Origin: Streptococcus infantis SPAR10
GTDB taxonomy: Bacteria; Bacillota; Bacilli; Lactobacillales; Streptococcaceae
NCBI RefSeq assembly: GCF_000279535.1
Contig: NZ_ALCH01000005.1
Span: 176,002 to 240,001 of the forward strand
Direction: 5' to 3'
DNA length: 64,000 nt
Part shown: piece by piece, positions 43,187 through 51,439 of the stretch
Layout of the letters: every line of letters starts with the position of its first letter
How positions within the stretch are numbered: the first letter of the stretch is position 1
Program-made: the position numbers and the translations under genes
Notes under the pieces: generated by a model
Databases searched by the model: none
Told to the model about the DNA's origin: nothing
Seen by the model: only the letters and a program-made list of their open reading frames with translations

Positions 43187-43586
43187 TCCTAACAAAAAAC
43201 GTTTTAGAAAAACTGCCATCTCTTATACACTTATTACGATTTTCTTACTTGTCTTTTCTAGAATTTACGAAGCATTCAGTTTTGGTGAAACGTCTATTTA
43301 TATGCACTATTTATTTGCGGTACCTCTTATTGGAGGAATTCTACTAGCAATCTTTCTCAAAGTTCTTCCACATTTCTCTCGTATCAGTCTAAATTTATGG
43401 AATTCAGCAGTAGCAATTGCTACAACAGGAACACTATTCCGTGGGATTGTCAATCTTTCAGGGCGTTCAACCACACTTGATGGACCCTACTGGTATGTCG
43501 GTATCAGTTTTGCGATCTTAGCTATTATATCTATATTTATAAATCCTATTCGATTGAAGAAGAATGTCAGAACAGCTGAAGTTTAG
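43161..43586 (+). CDS. Small four-helix membrane protein, unknown function
   Basis: A 141-residue protein with four hydrophobic segments (about residues 20-37, 47-64, 76-97, 115-133) and a basic N-terminus. The start is GTG at 43161, inside the last 26 bases of the preceding gene, chosen because AGAAAGGG lies just upstream and no ATG fits. Third gene of the glycosyltransferase operon. I do not recognise a family; it may assist the transferase or flippase. Confidence 0.75.
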   Translation: MILSTSVINPNKKRFRKTAISYTLITIFLLVFSRIYEAFSFGETSIYMHYLFAVPLIGGILLAIFLKVLPHFSRISLNLWNSAVAIATTGTLFRGIVNLSGRSTTLDGPYWYVGISFAILAIISIFINPIRLKKNVRTAEV

Positions 43587-43595
43587 ATAAATGAT

Positions 43596-43632
43596 AAAAA
43601 GTAGTCGTTCAGATATTGTTCGACTACTTTTT
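43596..43632 (+). terminator. Terminator of the glycosyltransferase operon
   Basis: AAAAAGTAGTCG (43596-43607) pairs perfectly with CGACTACTTTTT (43621-43632) over a 13-base loop. Confidence 0.9.
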
Positions 43633-43801
43633 GTTGACTTTTATTTCTAAAATGTTTTAACAATATTACAAGTTTCTTTCTTCTTAAAGATCTTACTTTT
43701 ATATTTGAAATTATATTGTATAATAAAATGGATGATTGTCGTCTTTAAACGAGATAAACAAGAAATAAAGAATATGAATTTATAAAATTGAAAGGTAAAG
43801 A

Positions 43802-45709
43802 ATGAAAAAGATATTACTAGCAAGTACAGTTGTTCTTTCTATGGCAGGGATTTCAAAAAACAACGTCCTGGCTGAAGAAAACCAAGCTACAAACAAAGTA
43901 CAAAGTTCAGAAAAAACTGTAGCAAATGGAACGAGTAAGGAAGCTAAAGAGAAAAAGCAAGCTCAAGGTCAAGAGCAGAACGATAAGCAGAATCAAAACG
44001 AAACACAAAACAAGGCAGAAAAGGATTCTTCTCAATCTAAACAGAAACAAGAAACAGCCCTTACCAAGGATAACTCTTCAATAGAAGAAATTACTGAAGA
44101 GGTCAACAAAGAAGGTTGGCAAAAAGAGAATGGTCAATGGCGTTATTATGAAAGTAAAAATGCTGTTACGAATTGGAAAAAAATAGCTGGTCATTGGTAT
44201 TATTTTAACCAAGATGGTATCATGCTTAGCAATACAGTTTATGATGACTATCTCTTTAATAAAAGCGGTGCTATGGTTGAAACTTCTTGGGTAAAAATAG
44301 AAGAGAAGTGGTATTATGCCACTGAATCAGGAAAGATTATCCGCAACAAATGGGAAAAAATTAACGGTTCATGGTATCGTTTTGATGAAACTGGTATCAT
44401 GTTAAGCAAAACTATTTATAATGACTATCTTCTTCAGACTAGCGGTGCTATGGCTGAAAAGAACTGGGTAAAAATGGATGAAAAGTGGTACTATGCTACT
44501 GATTCAGGAAAAGTCGTTCGTAATAAATGGGGAAAGATTAATAGCTCTTGGTACTTATTTGACAATGCCGGGGTCATGTTGAGTAGTCAATGGAAAGATA
44601 AATACTACCTAAAAGATAGTGGGGCCATGGCTCAAAACGAATGGTTCTTTGATAAAAAATACAATAGTTGGTTCTACTTAAAATCTGATGGTGCTTATGC
44701 TGAGAACCAATGGCAAGGCTCTTACTATCTCAAATCTTATGGATATATGGCCAAGAATGAGTGGATTTTTGATAAAAGTTATAACGCCTGGTATTATCTC
44801 AAAGAAGATGGGGCATATGTAACTGGTAATTTCACCATTAACGGGAAAGACTATACTTTCCAAAGCAATGGAAAATGGATTTCTGATGCAGCAGCATACT
44901 ATAAAGTAAAACCAATTACAGCAAATGTATATAGTGCTTCTGGTAAGAAACTCAGCTATATTTCGCAAGGAAGTATTGTATCGATTGATGGAGATGAAGC
45001 CAAAGACGGTCGAATTCCAGTCAAAATCTCTGGACTTTCAGGCTATATGAATAAGAGTGATTTAGTAGCTGTCAGCTCAGATAGTGACTTCATTCCTCAC
45101 TATTCATCTGATGGAAATTATCTTTATCATGAGTTATCACCATACGCAAGTATCCGTGTAGCCCCTCATAGTTCATCAATGGCTATTGGTAAAAAATATT
45201 ATTCAGCTGATGGTATTAACTTTGAAAACTTTACAGTTGAAAATCCTTTCTTATTTAGGGATTTAAGAAAACCAACTAATTACACAGCTGAAGAATTGAA
45301 TAAGGTTTATTCTCTTATGAATATTCAGGGCAGCCGCCTTGCAGGTAAAGGAGAGGTCTTCAAAGAAGCGGAGAAACGCTATCAGGTGAATGCACTCTAT
45401 CTCATGGCTCATAGCGCTCTAGAAAGTGCATGGGGACGTAGTCAGATTGCTAAGGATAAGAATAACTTCTTTGGTATTGCTGCCTATGATACTACTCCAT
45501 ATGATTCTGCAAAGAGTTTCGACAATGTTGATAAGGGAATCCTAGGTGCAGCTAAATGGATCAAAGAGAATTATATTGATGAAGGTAGAACCCATCTTGG
45601 CAATAAATCTTCTGGAATGAACGTTCTTTACGCTTCTGATCCGTATTGGGGTGAAAAGATTGCAAGTATCATGATGACCATCAACAGTAAACTAGGTGAA
45701 AAAGACTAA
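43802..45709 (+). CDS. lytB: Choline-binding endo-beta-N-acetylglucosaminidase, LytB type
   Basis: A 635-residue secreted hydrolase. Signal peptide at residues 1-24 (cut near VLAEE); then a Lys/Gln-rich linker; then about a dozen choline-binding repeats from residue 105 to 360, seen as GWQKENGQWRYY, HWYYFNQDGIMLS and further W/Y-rich units; an SH3-like segment (about 367-425); and a C-terminal GH73-type glucosaminidase with Glu541 in MAHSALESAWGRSQIAKDKNNFFG as the likely catalytic acid. This order, repeats first and catalytic domain last, is that of pneumococcal LytB, which separates daughter cells at the septum. It implies choline-bearing teichoic acids. Confidence 0.92.
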   Translation: MKKILLASTVVLSMAGISKNNVLAEENQATNKVQSSEKTVANGTSKEAKEKKQAQGQEQNDKQNQNETQNKAEKDSSQSKQKQETALTKDNSSIEEITEEVNKEGWQKENGQWRYYESKNAVTNWKKIAGHWYYFNQDGIMLSNTVYDDYLFNKSGAMVETSWVKIEEKWYYATESGKIIRNKWEKINGSWYRFDETGIMLSKTIYNDYLLQTSGAMAEKNWVKMDEKWYYATDSGKVVRNKWGKINSSWYLFDNAGVMLSSQWKDKYYLKDSGAMAQNEWFFDKKYNSWFYLKSDGAYAENQWQGSYYLKSYGYMAKNEWIFDKSYNAWYYLKEDGAYVTGNFTINGKDYTFQSNGKWISDAAAYYKVKPITANVYSASGKKLSYISQGSIVSIDGDEAKDGRIPVKISGLSGYMNKSDLVAVSSDSDFIPHYSSDGNYLYHELSPYASIRVAPHSSSMAIGKKYYSADGINFENFTVENPFLFRDLRKPTNYTAEELNKVYSLMNIQGSRLAGKGEVFKEAEKRYQVNALYLMAHSALESAWGRSQIAKDKNNFFGIAAYDTTPYDSAKSFDNVDKGILGAAKWIKENYIDEGRTHLGNKSSGMNVLYASDPYWGEKIASIMMTINSKLGEKD

Positions 45710-45713
45710 AATA

Positions 45714-45750
45714 GAAAACGATAACTAAACTGATTTAGTTATCGTTTTTT
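45714..45750 (+). terminator. Terminator after lytB
   Basis: AAAACGATAACTAAA (45715-45729) pairs with TTTAGTTATCGTTTT (45734-45748), then TT. Confidence 0.92.
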
Positions 45751-45798
45751 ATACTTATTCAGTTTAAGTTTTTTATTTAAAATATTTAAAAGAAATGT

Positions 45799-45829
45799 AA
45801 AAGGATTCACTTTAAAAGTAAATCCTTTT
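45799..45829. terminator. Second terminator-like hairpin, probably for the convergent adhesin gene
   Basis: AAAAGGATT (45799-45807) pairs with AATCCTTTT (45821-45829), with ACTTT/AAAGT inside. On the minus strand it follows the MSCRAMM gene by about 50 bases, though its T-run is short. Confidence 0.65.
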
Positions 45830-45880
45830 AGTTTTATAATGATTGAAGACTTGAGAATCTAAATCTTATATTCTATAAGC

Positions 45881-47737
45881 CTAATCATTTTCAGTTTTAC
45901 GAGTTTTTGCAAGAACGATAATCGATGAAACTAGAACAAGTGAACCAAGAACTGCAATAAGTGTTCCTTTGCTCTCCCCAGTAAATGGAAGTCCTGGTTT
46001 TTCTTCAGTAGTAGTTTCAGAAGAAGATGATGGAGTTGTAGTTGTAGTAGTTACTGAAGTTGTAGGTGCTTCAGTAGTAGTTACTGTAGTAGTCGTAGTA
46101 GGTGCTTCAGTAGTAGTTACTGTAGTAGTCGTAGGTGCTTCAGTAGTGGTTACTGTAGTTGTAGGTGCTTCAGTAGTAGTTACTGTAGTAGTCGTAGTAG
46201 GTGCTTCAGTAGTAGTTACAGAAGTCGTAGTAGGTGCTTCAGTAGTAGTTACTGTAGTAGTCGTAGGTGCTTCAGTAGTAGTTACTGTAGTAGTCGTAGG
46301 TGCTTCAGTGGTAGTTACTGTAGTAGTCGTAGGTGCTTCAGTGGTAGTTACTGTAGTAGTCGTAGGTGCTTCAGTAGTAGTTGTAGGTGCTTCAGTAGTA
46401 GTTGTAGGTGCTTCAGTAGTAGTTGTGGTCGTTGTAGTCGTTGTTTCTTCCTTCGGATTCACAATTGTTTTGGTTACTGAACGGTCTGCTCCAAAATCTT
46501 CTGCATTAACCACAGTATCGGCTTCTTTGATGATATGACCTGAAGGGGCTTCAATTTCAGTTAAGATATATTTATCTTTTAACAGTTTGCCAACAGCAAT
46601 ATTACCATTTTCATCTGATTCAAACTCACCAATGACTTGATTATTAGCTTGACGAACGACTCTAAACTTAGCACCTTTAAGTGGTTGGTTAGCATCATCG
46701 ACTTTATGAATGTTGATTGAGAAAACATAACCAACACCAGCACCACCAGGAATTTGAACGGCAGCAGCATTCGTTACATCTTTGGTTTCAATACCTATAC
46801 CTTTAAGAGTTGCTTTATTTCTCAAGACCTCTCCGTCGGCAGGATCATAATTTAAACGAACTTTATAATCAATACGATATTGGTCATTTTCAGTAACATC
46901 ACCTAAATCGATAACAAATGATTGCCCATCTTCGCTAATGGTAATCTTATGTTGGTCTGTTACATCAACTCTATCAGAGAATACCCATTCGCCAGTATCA
47001 TAAGAGAATTTACCTTTAATAATTCTAATGCTATCTTTTTCGTAAGAAGCATTCGTAAATTGCAAGTGATCTTCGATTGTAACATTCTTAATATTTTGTT
47101 TTGTACGATTGACAGAAATCGTGTATTGGATTTCCCTTTGGTCCGCTTCGTTAACCCAACTAGTCTTTGTTAAAAGTCTAGGTTTTCCGTCACCTATACC
47201 AGTAAATGAAACTTTACCAGCAACTTTTGTTTCTTTGTTAATGGTGATTTCTACTGGAACCTCACCTTTTTGAGGGTGTTTTTTGAAATCGATACGAGCG
47301 TAAAAGAAGAATGATCCGCTTGTATCTGAGTGTTTTTCAACATAATCCGTATAGGTAATTGTAATGGATTTATTATCTGGGTTTACTTTAGCATTTGCGA
47401 TAACTTCATTCGTATTTAAATCTTTAATTGGAAACGAAGTGGAAGTAATCATCAAAGCATCTGGAACAGTAACTACAGTTGAATCTCCTGCTTTAACATT
47501 TTTTCCAGACAAATCAAAATCAGCGTTGATTCGGAAGGTTGCCCACTGTTGTAAGTCCCAGTTGAGATCTCCTCCTTCGTTATTTGATACCTTAACATTT
47601 TGGATTGTATCCACAAATTTTCCAGATACTGAAACCTCAGGAGTTTCAGCAAATGTTTTATTCAAACTAAATACAAAGACAGTTGTCAATAAGCATATCA
47701 AAAATGAGAAAATACTAAACTTTTTCTTTTTATTCAT
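45881..47737 (-). CDS. LPXTG MSCRAMM-like adhesin with SpaA/Cna-B domain and Thr-rich stalk
   Basis: A surface protein of about 618 residues. Signal peptide ends near NKTFAE. An adhesive region of about residues 35-330 resembles the two-Ig-like-domain head of collagen/fibrinogen-binding MSCRAMMs (VVTVPDALMI, SWVNEADQREIQYTISVNR, KVRLNYDPADGEVLRNKA). Next is a SpaA/Cna-B-type domain (INIHKVDDANQPLKGAKFRVV ... YILTEIEAPSGHI), usually held by an isopeptide bond. Then a stalk of about 140 residues of TTEAPTTTTVT repeats, LPFTG, a membrane helix and KTRKTEND. Start uncertain: ATG codons at 47746, 47740 and 47737; AGAAGGA lies 8 bases before the last. Confidence 0.9.
   Translation of the reverse strand: MNKKKKFSIFSFLICLLTTVFVFSLNKTFAETPEVSVSGKFVDTIQNVKVSNNEGGDLNWDLQQWATFRINADFDLSGKNVKAGDSTVVTVPDALMITSTSFPIKDLNTNEVIANAKVNPDNKSITITYTDYVEKHSDTSGSFFFYARIDFKKHPQKGEVPVEITINKETKVAGKVSFTGIGDGKPRLLTKTSWVNEADQREIQYTISVNRTKQNIKNVTIEDHLQFTNASYEKDSIRIIKGKFSYDTGEWVFSDRVDVTDQHKITISEDGQSFVIDLGDVTENDQYRIDYKVRLNYDPADGEVLRNKATLKGIGIETKDVTNAAAVQIPGGAGVGYVFSINIHKVDDANQPLKGAKFRVVRQANNQVIGEFESDENGNIAVGKLLKDKYILTEIEAPSGHIIKEADTVVNAEDFGADRSVTKTIVNPKEETTTTTTTTTTEAPTTTTEAPTTTTEAPTTTTVTTTEAPTTTTVTTTEAPTTTTVTTTEAPTTTTVTTTEAPTTTSVTTTEAPTTTTTVTTTEAPTTTVTTTEAPTTTTVTTTEAPTTTTTVTTTEAPTTSVTTTTTTPSSSSETTTEEKPGLPFTGESKGTLIAVLGSLVLVSSIIVLAKTRKTEND
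46034..46449 (-). repeat. In-frame tandem repeats coding the TEAPTTTTVTT stalk
   Basis: About 415 bases of near-identical units built on GGTGCTTCAGTAGTAGTTAC plus TGTAGTAGTCGTA (plus-strand view), in 27, 30, 33 and 36 base versions. Several units are identical, so copy-number change by slippage or recombination is expected. Confidence 0.9.
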
Positions 47738-47896
47738 CATATACATCCTTCTTATAAATTAAGATAGTTTCTAAATATAATATAAAGTAGCGTCAATCAC
47801 TAATTGAAAGACGAGTTAGTTATATAGGTTCATTTTATAGACAAACTTTAACCAAGCCTCCTTCTAGTCTAACACTAAAAGTCCCCTATAACGTGA

Positions 47897-47925
47897 ATTA
47901 TATCACAATAAAATATTTACATCAA
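47897..47925 (-). promoter_or_regulatory. Promoter of the MSCRAMM-like adhesin gene
   Basis: On the minus strand TTGATG (47920-47925) and an extended -10 box TGATATAAT (47897-47905) are spaced by 17 bases. This leaves a leader of roughly 150 bases before the start codon. In the 510-base spacer 47747-48257 only this promoter and that of the next gene are recognised; the rest is very AT-rich. Confidence 0.65.
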
Positions 47926-48208
47926 TGTTTAAGGTGTCAAATTATTATTAAAATGTAAGTTTTTTAAAATATTATAACTTTTATGTTTTTAAGAGATATA
48001 AAGTATAGAAATGTGTTAACAATTCTAGTAATATTGGGAATATTAAATGTCGGTATTTAATTTAAATCACGAACTATATTTCTATAATATTTCAGAAATT
48101 TAATATATTTTCGTAATACTAGACTGTGAATTTTTGGCTGTAAAGTTTAACCTTTTCCTTCAATTTTCATTTATTTTAAAATGCTTATTTTGTTAAAAGT
48201 TATGTTTG

Positions 48209-48217
48209 TGCTATACT
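48209..48217 (+). promoter_or_regulatory. Promoter of the HAD nucleotidase gene
   Basis: Extended -10 box TGCTATACT (48209-48217), with TTGTTA 16 bases upstream of the hexamer, 40 bases before the gene. Confidence 0.55.
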
Positions 48218-48257
48218 TTTAATTATATAGAAACTATGAATGCAGGATAATAAATAG

Positions 48258-48950
48258 ATGACTTATAAATTTTTACTCTTCGACCTTGATCATACCTTGC
48301 TTGATTTTGATACTGCTGAGGATGTCGCTCTAACGCAACTTCTTAAAGAAGAAGGAGTTGAGGATATTCAAGCCTACAAAGATTATTATGTACCTATGAA
48401 CAAATTACTTTGGAAGGATTTGGAGCTGAAAATGATTACAAAAAAAGAATTGGTCAATACACGTTTTGCAAAATTGTTTGCTCATTTTGGAATTGAAAAA
48501 GATGGTACCTACTTAGCAGAGCGTTACCAGTTTTTCCTATCAAAACAGGGACAGACTTTCCCAGGTGTCGAAGATTTATTAAGAAAATTGATAAGTCAGG
48601 GCTATGAGCTTTATGCTGCAACAAATGGAATCACCTATATTCAGACAGGGCGTTTGAAGCAATCTGGTATTTCACCATTTTTCAAGGAAATTTTTATATC
48701 AGAACAGCTTCATACCCAAAAACCAGATGCTGAATTTTATGAGAAAATTGGAGCCCGAATCCCTAACTTTAATAAAAATCATGCCCTTATGATTGGTGAT
48801 TCTTTGTCAGCTGATATTCAAGGTGGAAATAATGCTGGCATCGATACCATCTGGTACAATCCTCATCATCTAAAAAATAAGAGCTTAGCCCAGCCAACTT
48901 ATGAAATCGACTCTTATCAGGCTCTGCTTGATTGCTTGGGGTTCCTTTAA
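48258..48950 (+). CDS. HAD-superfamily hydrolase, YjjG-type 5'-nucleotidase
   Basis: A 230-residue HAD protein with the small helical C1 cap. Motif I is LFDLDHTLLDFD near the start, motif II YAATNG, motif III Lys in HTQKPDAEFY, motif IV MIGDSLSADIQGGNNAGID. The DHTLLDFD variant and length fit YjjG-like pyrimidine nucleotidases, thought to clean up non-canonical nucleotides. Confidence 0.9.
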   Translation: MTYKFLLFDLDHTLLDFDTAEDVALTQLLKEEGVEDIQAYKDYYVPMNKLLWKDLELKMITKKELVNTRFAKLFAHFGIEKDGTYLAERYQFFLSKQGQTFPGVEDLLRKLISQGYELYAATNGITYIQTGRLKQSGISPFFKEIFISEQLHTQKPDAEFYEKIGARIPNFNKNHALMIGDSLSADIQGGNNAGIDTIWYNPHHLKNKSLAQPTYEIDSYQALLDCLGFL

Positions 48951-49015
48951 AAATCACAAAATATAAAAAGATTCTAGAAAAGCTGGAGCATGAAGTGCAA
49001 GAAATTTTGCTTTTT

Positions 49016-49044
49016 TTGAAAACGTTTTATTTTTTTGATATAAT
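49016..49044 (+). promoter_or_regulatory. Promoter with overlapping cre site upstream of the lipoprotein gene
   Basis: TTGAAA (49016-49021) and TATAAT (49039-49044) are spaced by 17 bases. TTGAAAACGTTTTATT (49016-49031) matches 14 of 16 positions of the CcpA operator consensus WTGNNARCGNWWWCAW and covers the -35 box, which predicts catabolite repression. Confidence 0.65.
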
Positions 49045-49062
49045 AAATCATACTAGGATATA

Positions 49063-49214
49063 ATGACAAGAATATTGTGATTGTCATCTACCGTTAAGTT
49101 GTATCTGGATATCAAATTGGTAGTACAGTTAATCAAGCAGGTATTGAAAAAGAAGCATCTAAACTAGTCAATAAATTATCTATACATCTGTTTGAACGTC
49201 TTAAATTGGTATAA
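49063..49214 (+). pseudogene. Remnant of a small flavodoxin/FMN-reductase-like gene
   Basis: One frame (49065-49214) reads KNIVIVIYR, a stop at 49095-49097, then VVSGYQIGSTVNQAGIEKEA and a short tail ending at 49214. The first part looks like the opening strand of a flavodoxin-fold protein, the second like the end of an FMN-reductase-type protein, and everything between is gone. An ATG at 49063 is out of frame with both. It sits in the leader between a CcpA-type promoter and the lipoprotein gene. The family guess is weak; that it is a decayed gene is more certain. Confidence 0.45.
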
Positions 49215-49239
49215 AAAAGCTATATAGGAGCAAATCAGT

Positions 49240-50331
49240 ATGATATTAAAAAGTAATAAAAGAACCATAAACTTCATGTTGATGTTAATAAGTTCTTGTT
49301 GCTGCCTTATTTGTCTAAGTGCCTGTCAGTCAAATAAGGTAAATTCGGTAGATGATTATAAAATGGCTATCTGGGATAGCGATAAAATAGCTGTCTTTGA
49401 TGATTATGATTTAAATGAGTTCAAAGATAATATATCTAGAAAAGAAAAATATATCTATTGGGCAGAAAGTTTTTCGGAAGCAGGATCCTATTCAACTGCA
49501 AAAACAAGAGATACCTCAGGTCTAAAAAGATATGTATCTAGAATTAATAAGGAAAATTTAAGTGAAACATTTAAATTAGCAGAGGGAAATGATGCATACG
49601 CATCTATAACAGATGGGGATTATTTATATGCAACTGCTGTCTTTACAGATAGAATTGAATTTTATAAATATGATAATAATTTAGAGGTTGTCACTAATGT
49701 TACCGTGAAAAATGATGGTCAGCTAAATGCCAGTCAACAGTTTGTTATTGTAGATAATTATTTATACTTACTTGTAACCACATTGGATTTATCTACTCAA
49801 ATTCCTAATGTAGAAATTTGGAAAATGGATAAAGAGTTTAACATCGTCGAAAAATATAATCTTGACGAAACATCAGCATATATGAGAATGGTTAATGTAG
49901 GTGATGTCTTGTATATTGTGGAAGCACTTAGTGGGCGTAATTCTGATGGAGAATATAAGTCAGGAAATAAAGTATTGGTTTTTGATTTAAAAAGTCAGAG
50001 CAAGAATTATATCGATATTCCTGATAAATATCCAACTAATATTCACTATGATGCTAAAAATAATCAATTGATTATAGAGAATGAAGGATTGTATAATGGC
50101 GAATTTTCCTTTACTACAGTCAACCTAGATAATTTAGAAAAAGATATTATTCATCTGGAAGGCTTTAGTACAGAGCAATATATTGCACCATATTTTACAT
50201 TTAAAGACAACATCTATTATTTTTTATTTAATGATTCTCTGGTTAAATATGATATTGTTGATAAGAAACAAACAGTTATCAGTTTAGAAAATTATAAGAT
50301 AAAAGATGCACATTATTTAATTGTTAGATAG
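49240..50331 (+). CDS. Lipoprotein of unknown function, beta-propeller-like
   Basis: A 363-residue protein with a lipoprotein signal peptide ending in the lipobox ICLSACQSN, so it should be lipid-anchored at Cys29 after processing. The mature part is rich in Asp, Asn and Tyr and has repeated patterns such as DGDYLYATAVF, VDNYLYLLVTT, VGDVLYIVEAL and KDNIYYFLFND, which suggest a propeller of about five to seven blades. No family is recognised. Transcription probably starts at the cre-overlapped promoter at 49016-49044. Its composition is more AT-rich than the core genes, as for acquired genes. Confidence 0.82.
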   Translation: MILKSNKRTINFMLMLISSCCCLICLSACQSNKVNSVDDYKMAIWDSDKIAVFDDYDLNEFKDNISRKEKYIYWAESFSEAGSYSTAKTRDTSGLKRYVSRINKENLSETFKLAEGNDAYASITDGDYLYATAVFTDRIEFYKYDNNLEVVTNVTVKNDGQLNASQQFVIVDNYLYLLVTTLDLSTQIPNVEIWKMDKEFNIVEKYNLDETSAYMRMVNVGDVLYIVEALSGRNSDGEYKSGNKVLVFDLKSQSKNYIDIPDKYPTNIHYDAKNNQLIIENEGLYNGEFSFTTVNLDNLEKDIIHLEGFSTEQYIAPYFTFKDNIYYFLFNDSLVKYDIVDKKQTVISLENYKIKDAHYLIVR

Positions 50332-50371
50332 TTTATTTATTGGGTGAAAGTCAAATAATAGAAATTTAATC

Positions 50372-50388
50372 TTTAAGATGTGTTTAAG
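50372..50388 (+). promoter_or_regulatory. CiaR-box-like direct repeat
   Basis: TTTAAG (50372-50377) is repeated at 50383-50388 with a 5-base spacer, exactly the TTTAAG-N5-TTTAAG site bound by the response regulator CiaR in streptococci. A TATAGT hexamer follows directly (50389-50394); at the usual distance of about 10 bases only a poor -10 box (TAGTTA) is seen. It lies in a 339-base spacer between the lipoprotein and DUF4336 genes. Confidence 0.5.
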
Positions 50389-50401
50389 TATAGTTTTAGT
50401 T

Positions 50402-50431
50402 ATCTCTCCTTATCTCTGGCTAAGGGGAGAT
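50402..50431 (+). other. Hairpin downstream of the CiaR-like box
   Basis: ATCTCTCCTTA (50402-50412) pairs with TAAGGGGAGAT (50421-50431), one mismatch, 8-base loop. The tail TTAATCTAG is not a proper T-run. It may be the terminator of the lipoprotein gene or part of a small RNA. Nothing else is recognised in 50432-50630. Confidence 0.45.
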
Positions 50432-50630
50432 TTAATCTAGTTTGTTGTCAGCATAGATTTACAAGGTATTTGAAAAGTCCTATAAGGAAAAAATTTGAAA
50501 GAGATCATGATAGTTTTTTGAAATAGTTAGCTATCTTTCAAAATGGAGGACTTGCTGTAGTCTTGAATCTTTATAAAATTTATCAACATGTTTATAGATA
50601 CTGTAAAAAGTGTTTTCCATAGCCACTTTT

Positions 50631-50639
50631 TGCTATAAT
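50631..50639 (+). promoter_or_regulatory. Promoter of DUF4336-ung-mutX-pyrC (extended -10)
   Basis: TGCTATAAT (50631-50639), 31 bases before the DUF4336 gene. Confidence 0.6.
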
Positions 50640-50670
50640 AGATGCAGTAAGAAAGAAGGAATAGATAAAG

Positions 50671-51426
50671 ATGTTAAGGGCAGAACTTTCTCTTTATGAA
50701 CCATTGTATACACTAAAGGAAGTTGATCAAAATATCTGGATAGTAGATGGTGATTTGATCCAAATGGACATGAAGATCTTCAAACTTCCTTTTCAGACAC
50801 GTATGACGGTGATTAAGTTAAATGATGGCAAACTTTGGATTCATTCTCCTATTGCGCCAAATGAGAAACTTTTTACTGAACTGGACGCTTTGGGCAAAGT
50901 AGCTTACCTGATTTCACCAAATAAAATCCACTACGCCTATATTGCAGATTGGAAACAAAGATATCCTCATGCGCAAGCATTGTCTAGTCCAGGAGTAGAA
51001 GAGAGAGCGAAAAATCAGAAAGTCAAGGTTGTATTTGATACTCCCTTAACAGATAAGGCTCCTGACTTATGGTCCAATGAGATTGATCAACTCATTTTTA
51101 GGGGAAGTTCAGTTATTGAAGAGGTGGTGTTTTTTCATAAATCAACTAAAACACTGATTGTGACAGACCTCATAGAGAATTTTGAACCGGAAAAGATAGC
51201 TAGTCCAATCCGCAGAAGATTCTATCGTTTAGCTCGTGTAACATCCCCTGATGGACAAACTCCTATCGATTATCGGATGACTTTCATAGGAAGACAAAGG
51301 GAAGCAAAGACTTCCTTTTCCCGTATGTTAAACTGGAAACCTGATAAGATCATACTTGCACATGGTTTATGCTTTTTTAAAAATGGTACGGATGAATTAA
51401 GACGTGCTTTTCGATGGATACGGTAA
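50671..51426 (+). CDS. DUF4336 domain-containing protein
   Basis: A 251-residue cytoplasmic protein that fits the DUF4336 family (metallo-beta-lactamase-like fold without a full set of metal ligands). Seen: [49 protein letters not shown] and a late [10 protein letters not shown]. Biochemical role unknown. Thirteen bases before ung, so probably co-transcribed. Confidence 0.82.
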   Translation: MLRAELSLYEPLYTLKEVDQNIWIVDGDLIQMDMKIFKLPFQTRMTVIKLNDGKLWIHSPIAPNEKLFTELDALGKVAYLISPNKIHYAYIADWKQRYPHAQALSSPGVEERAKNQKVKVVFDTPLTDKAPDLWSNEIDQLIFRGSSVIEEVVFFHKSTKTLIVTDLIENFEPEKIASPIRRRFYRLARVTSPDGQTPIDYRMTFIGRQREAKTSFSRMLNWKPDKIILAHGLCFFKNGTDELRRAFRWIR

Positions 51427-51439
51427 AGGAGAAAAAGCT

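Noticed and set aside
45969..46538. Long open frame antisense to the MSCRAMM stalk (Val/Ser repeats)
   Set aside because: It is the reverse of the ACA/ACT-rich threonine repeats; such repeats leave several frames open. No ribosome binding site and no sensible protein.
48951..49015. Terminator after the HAD nucleotidase gene
   Set aside because: No stable stem with a T-run could be found there.
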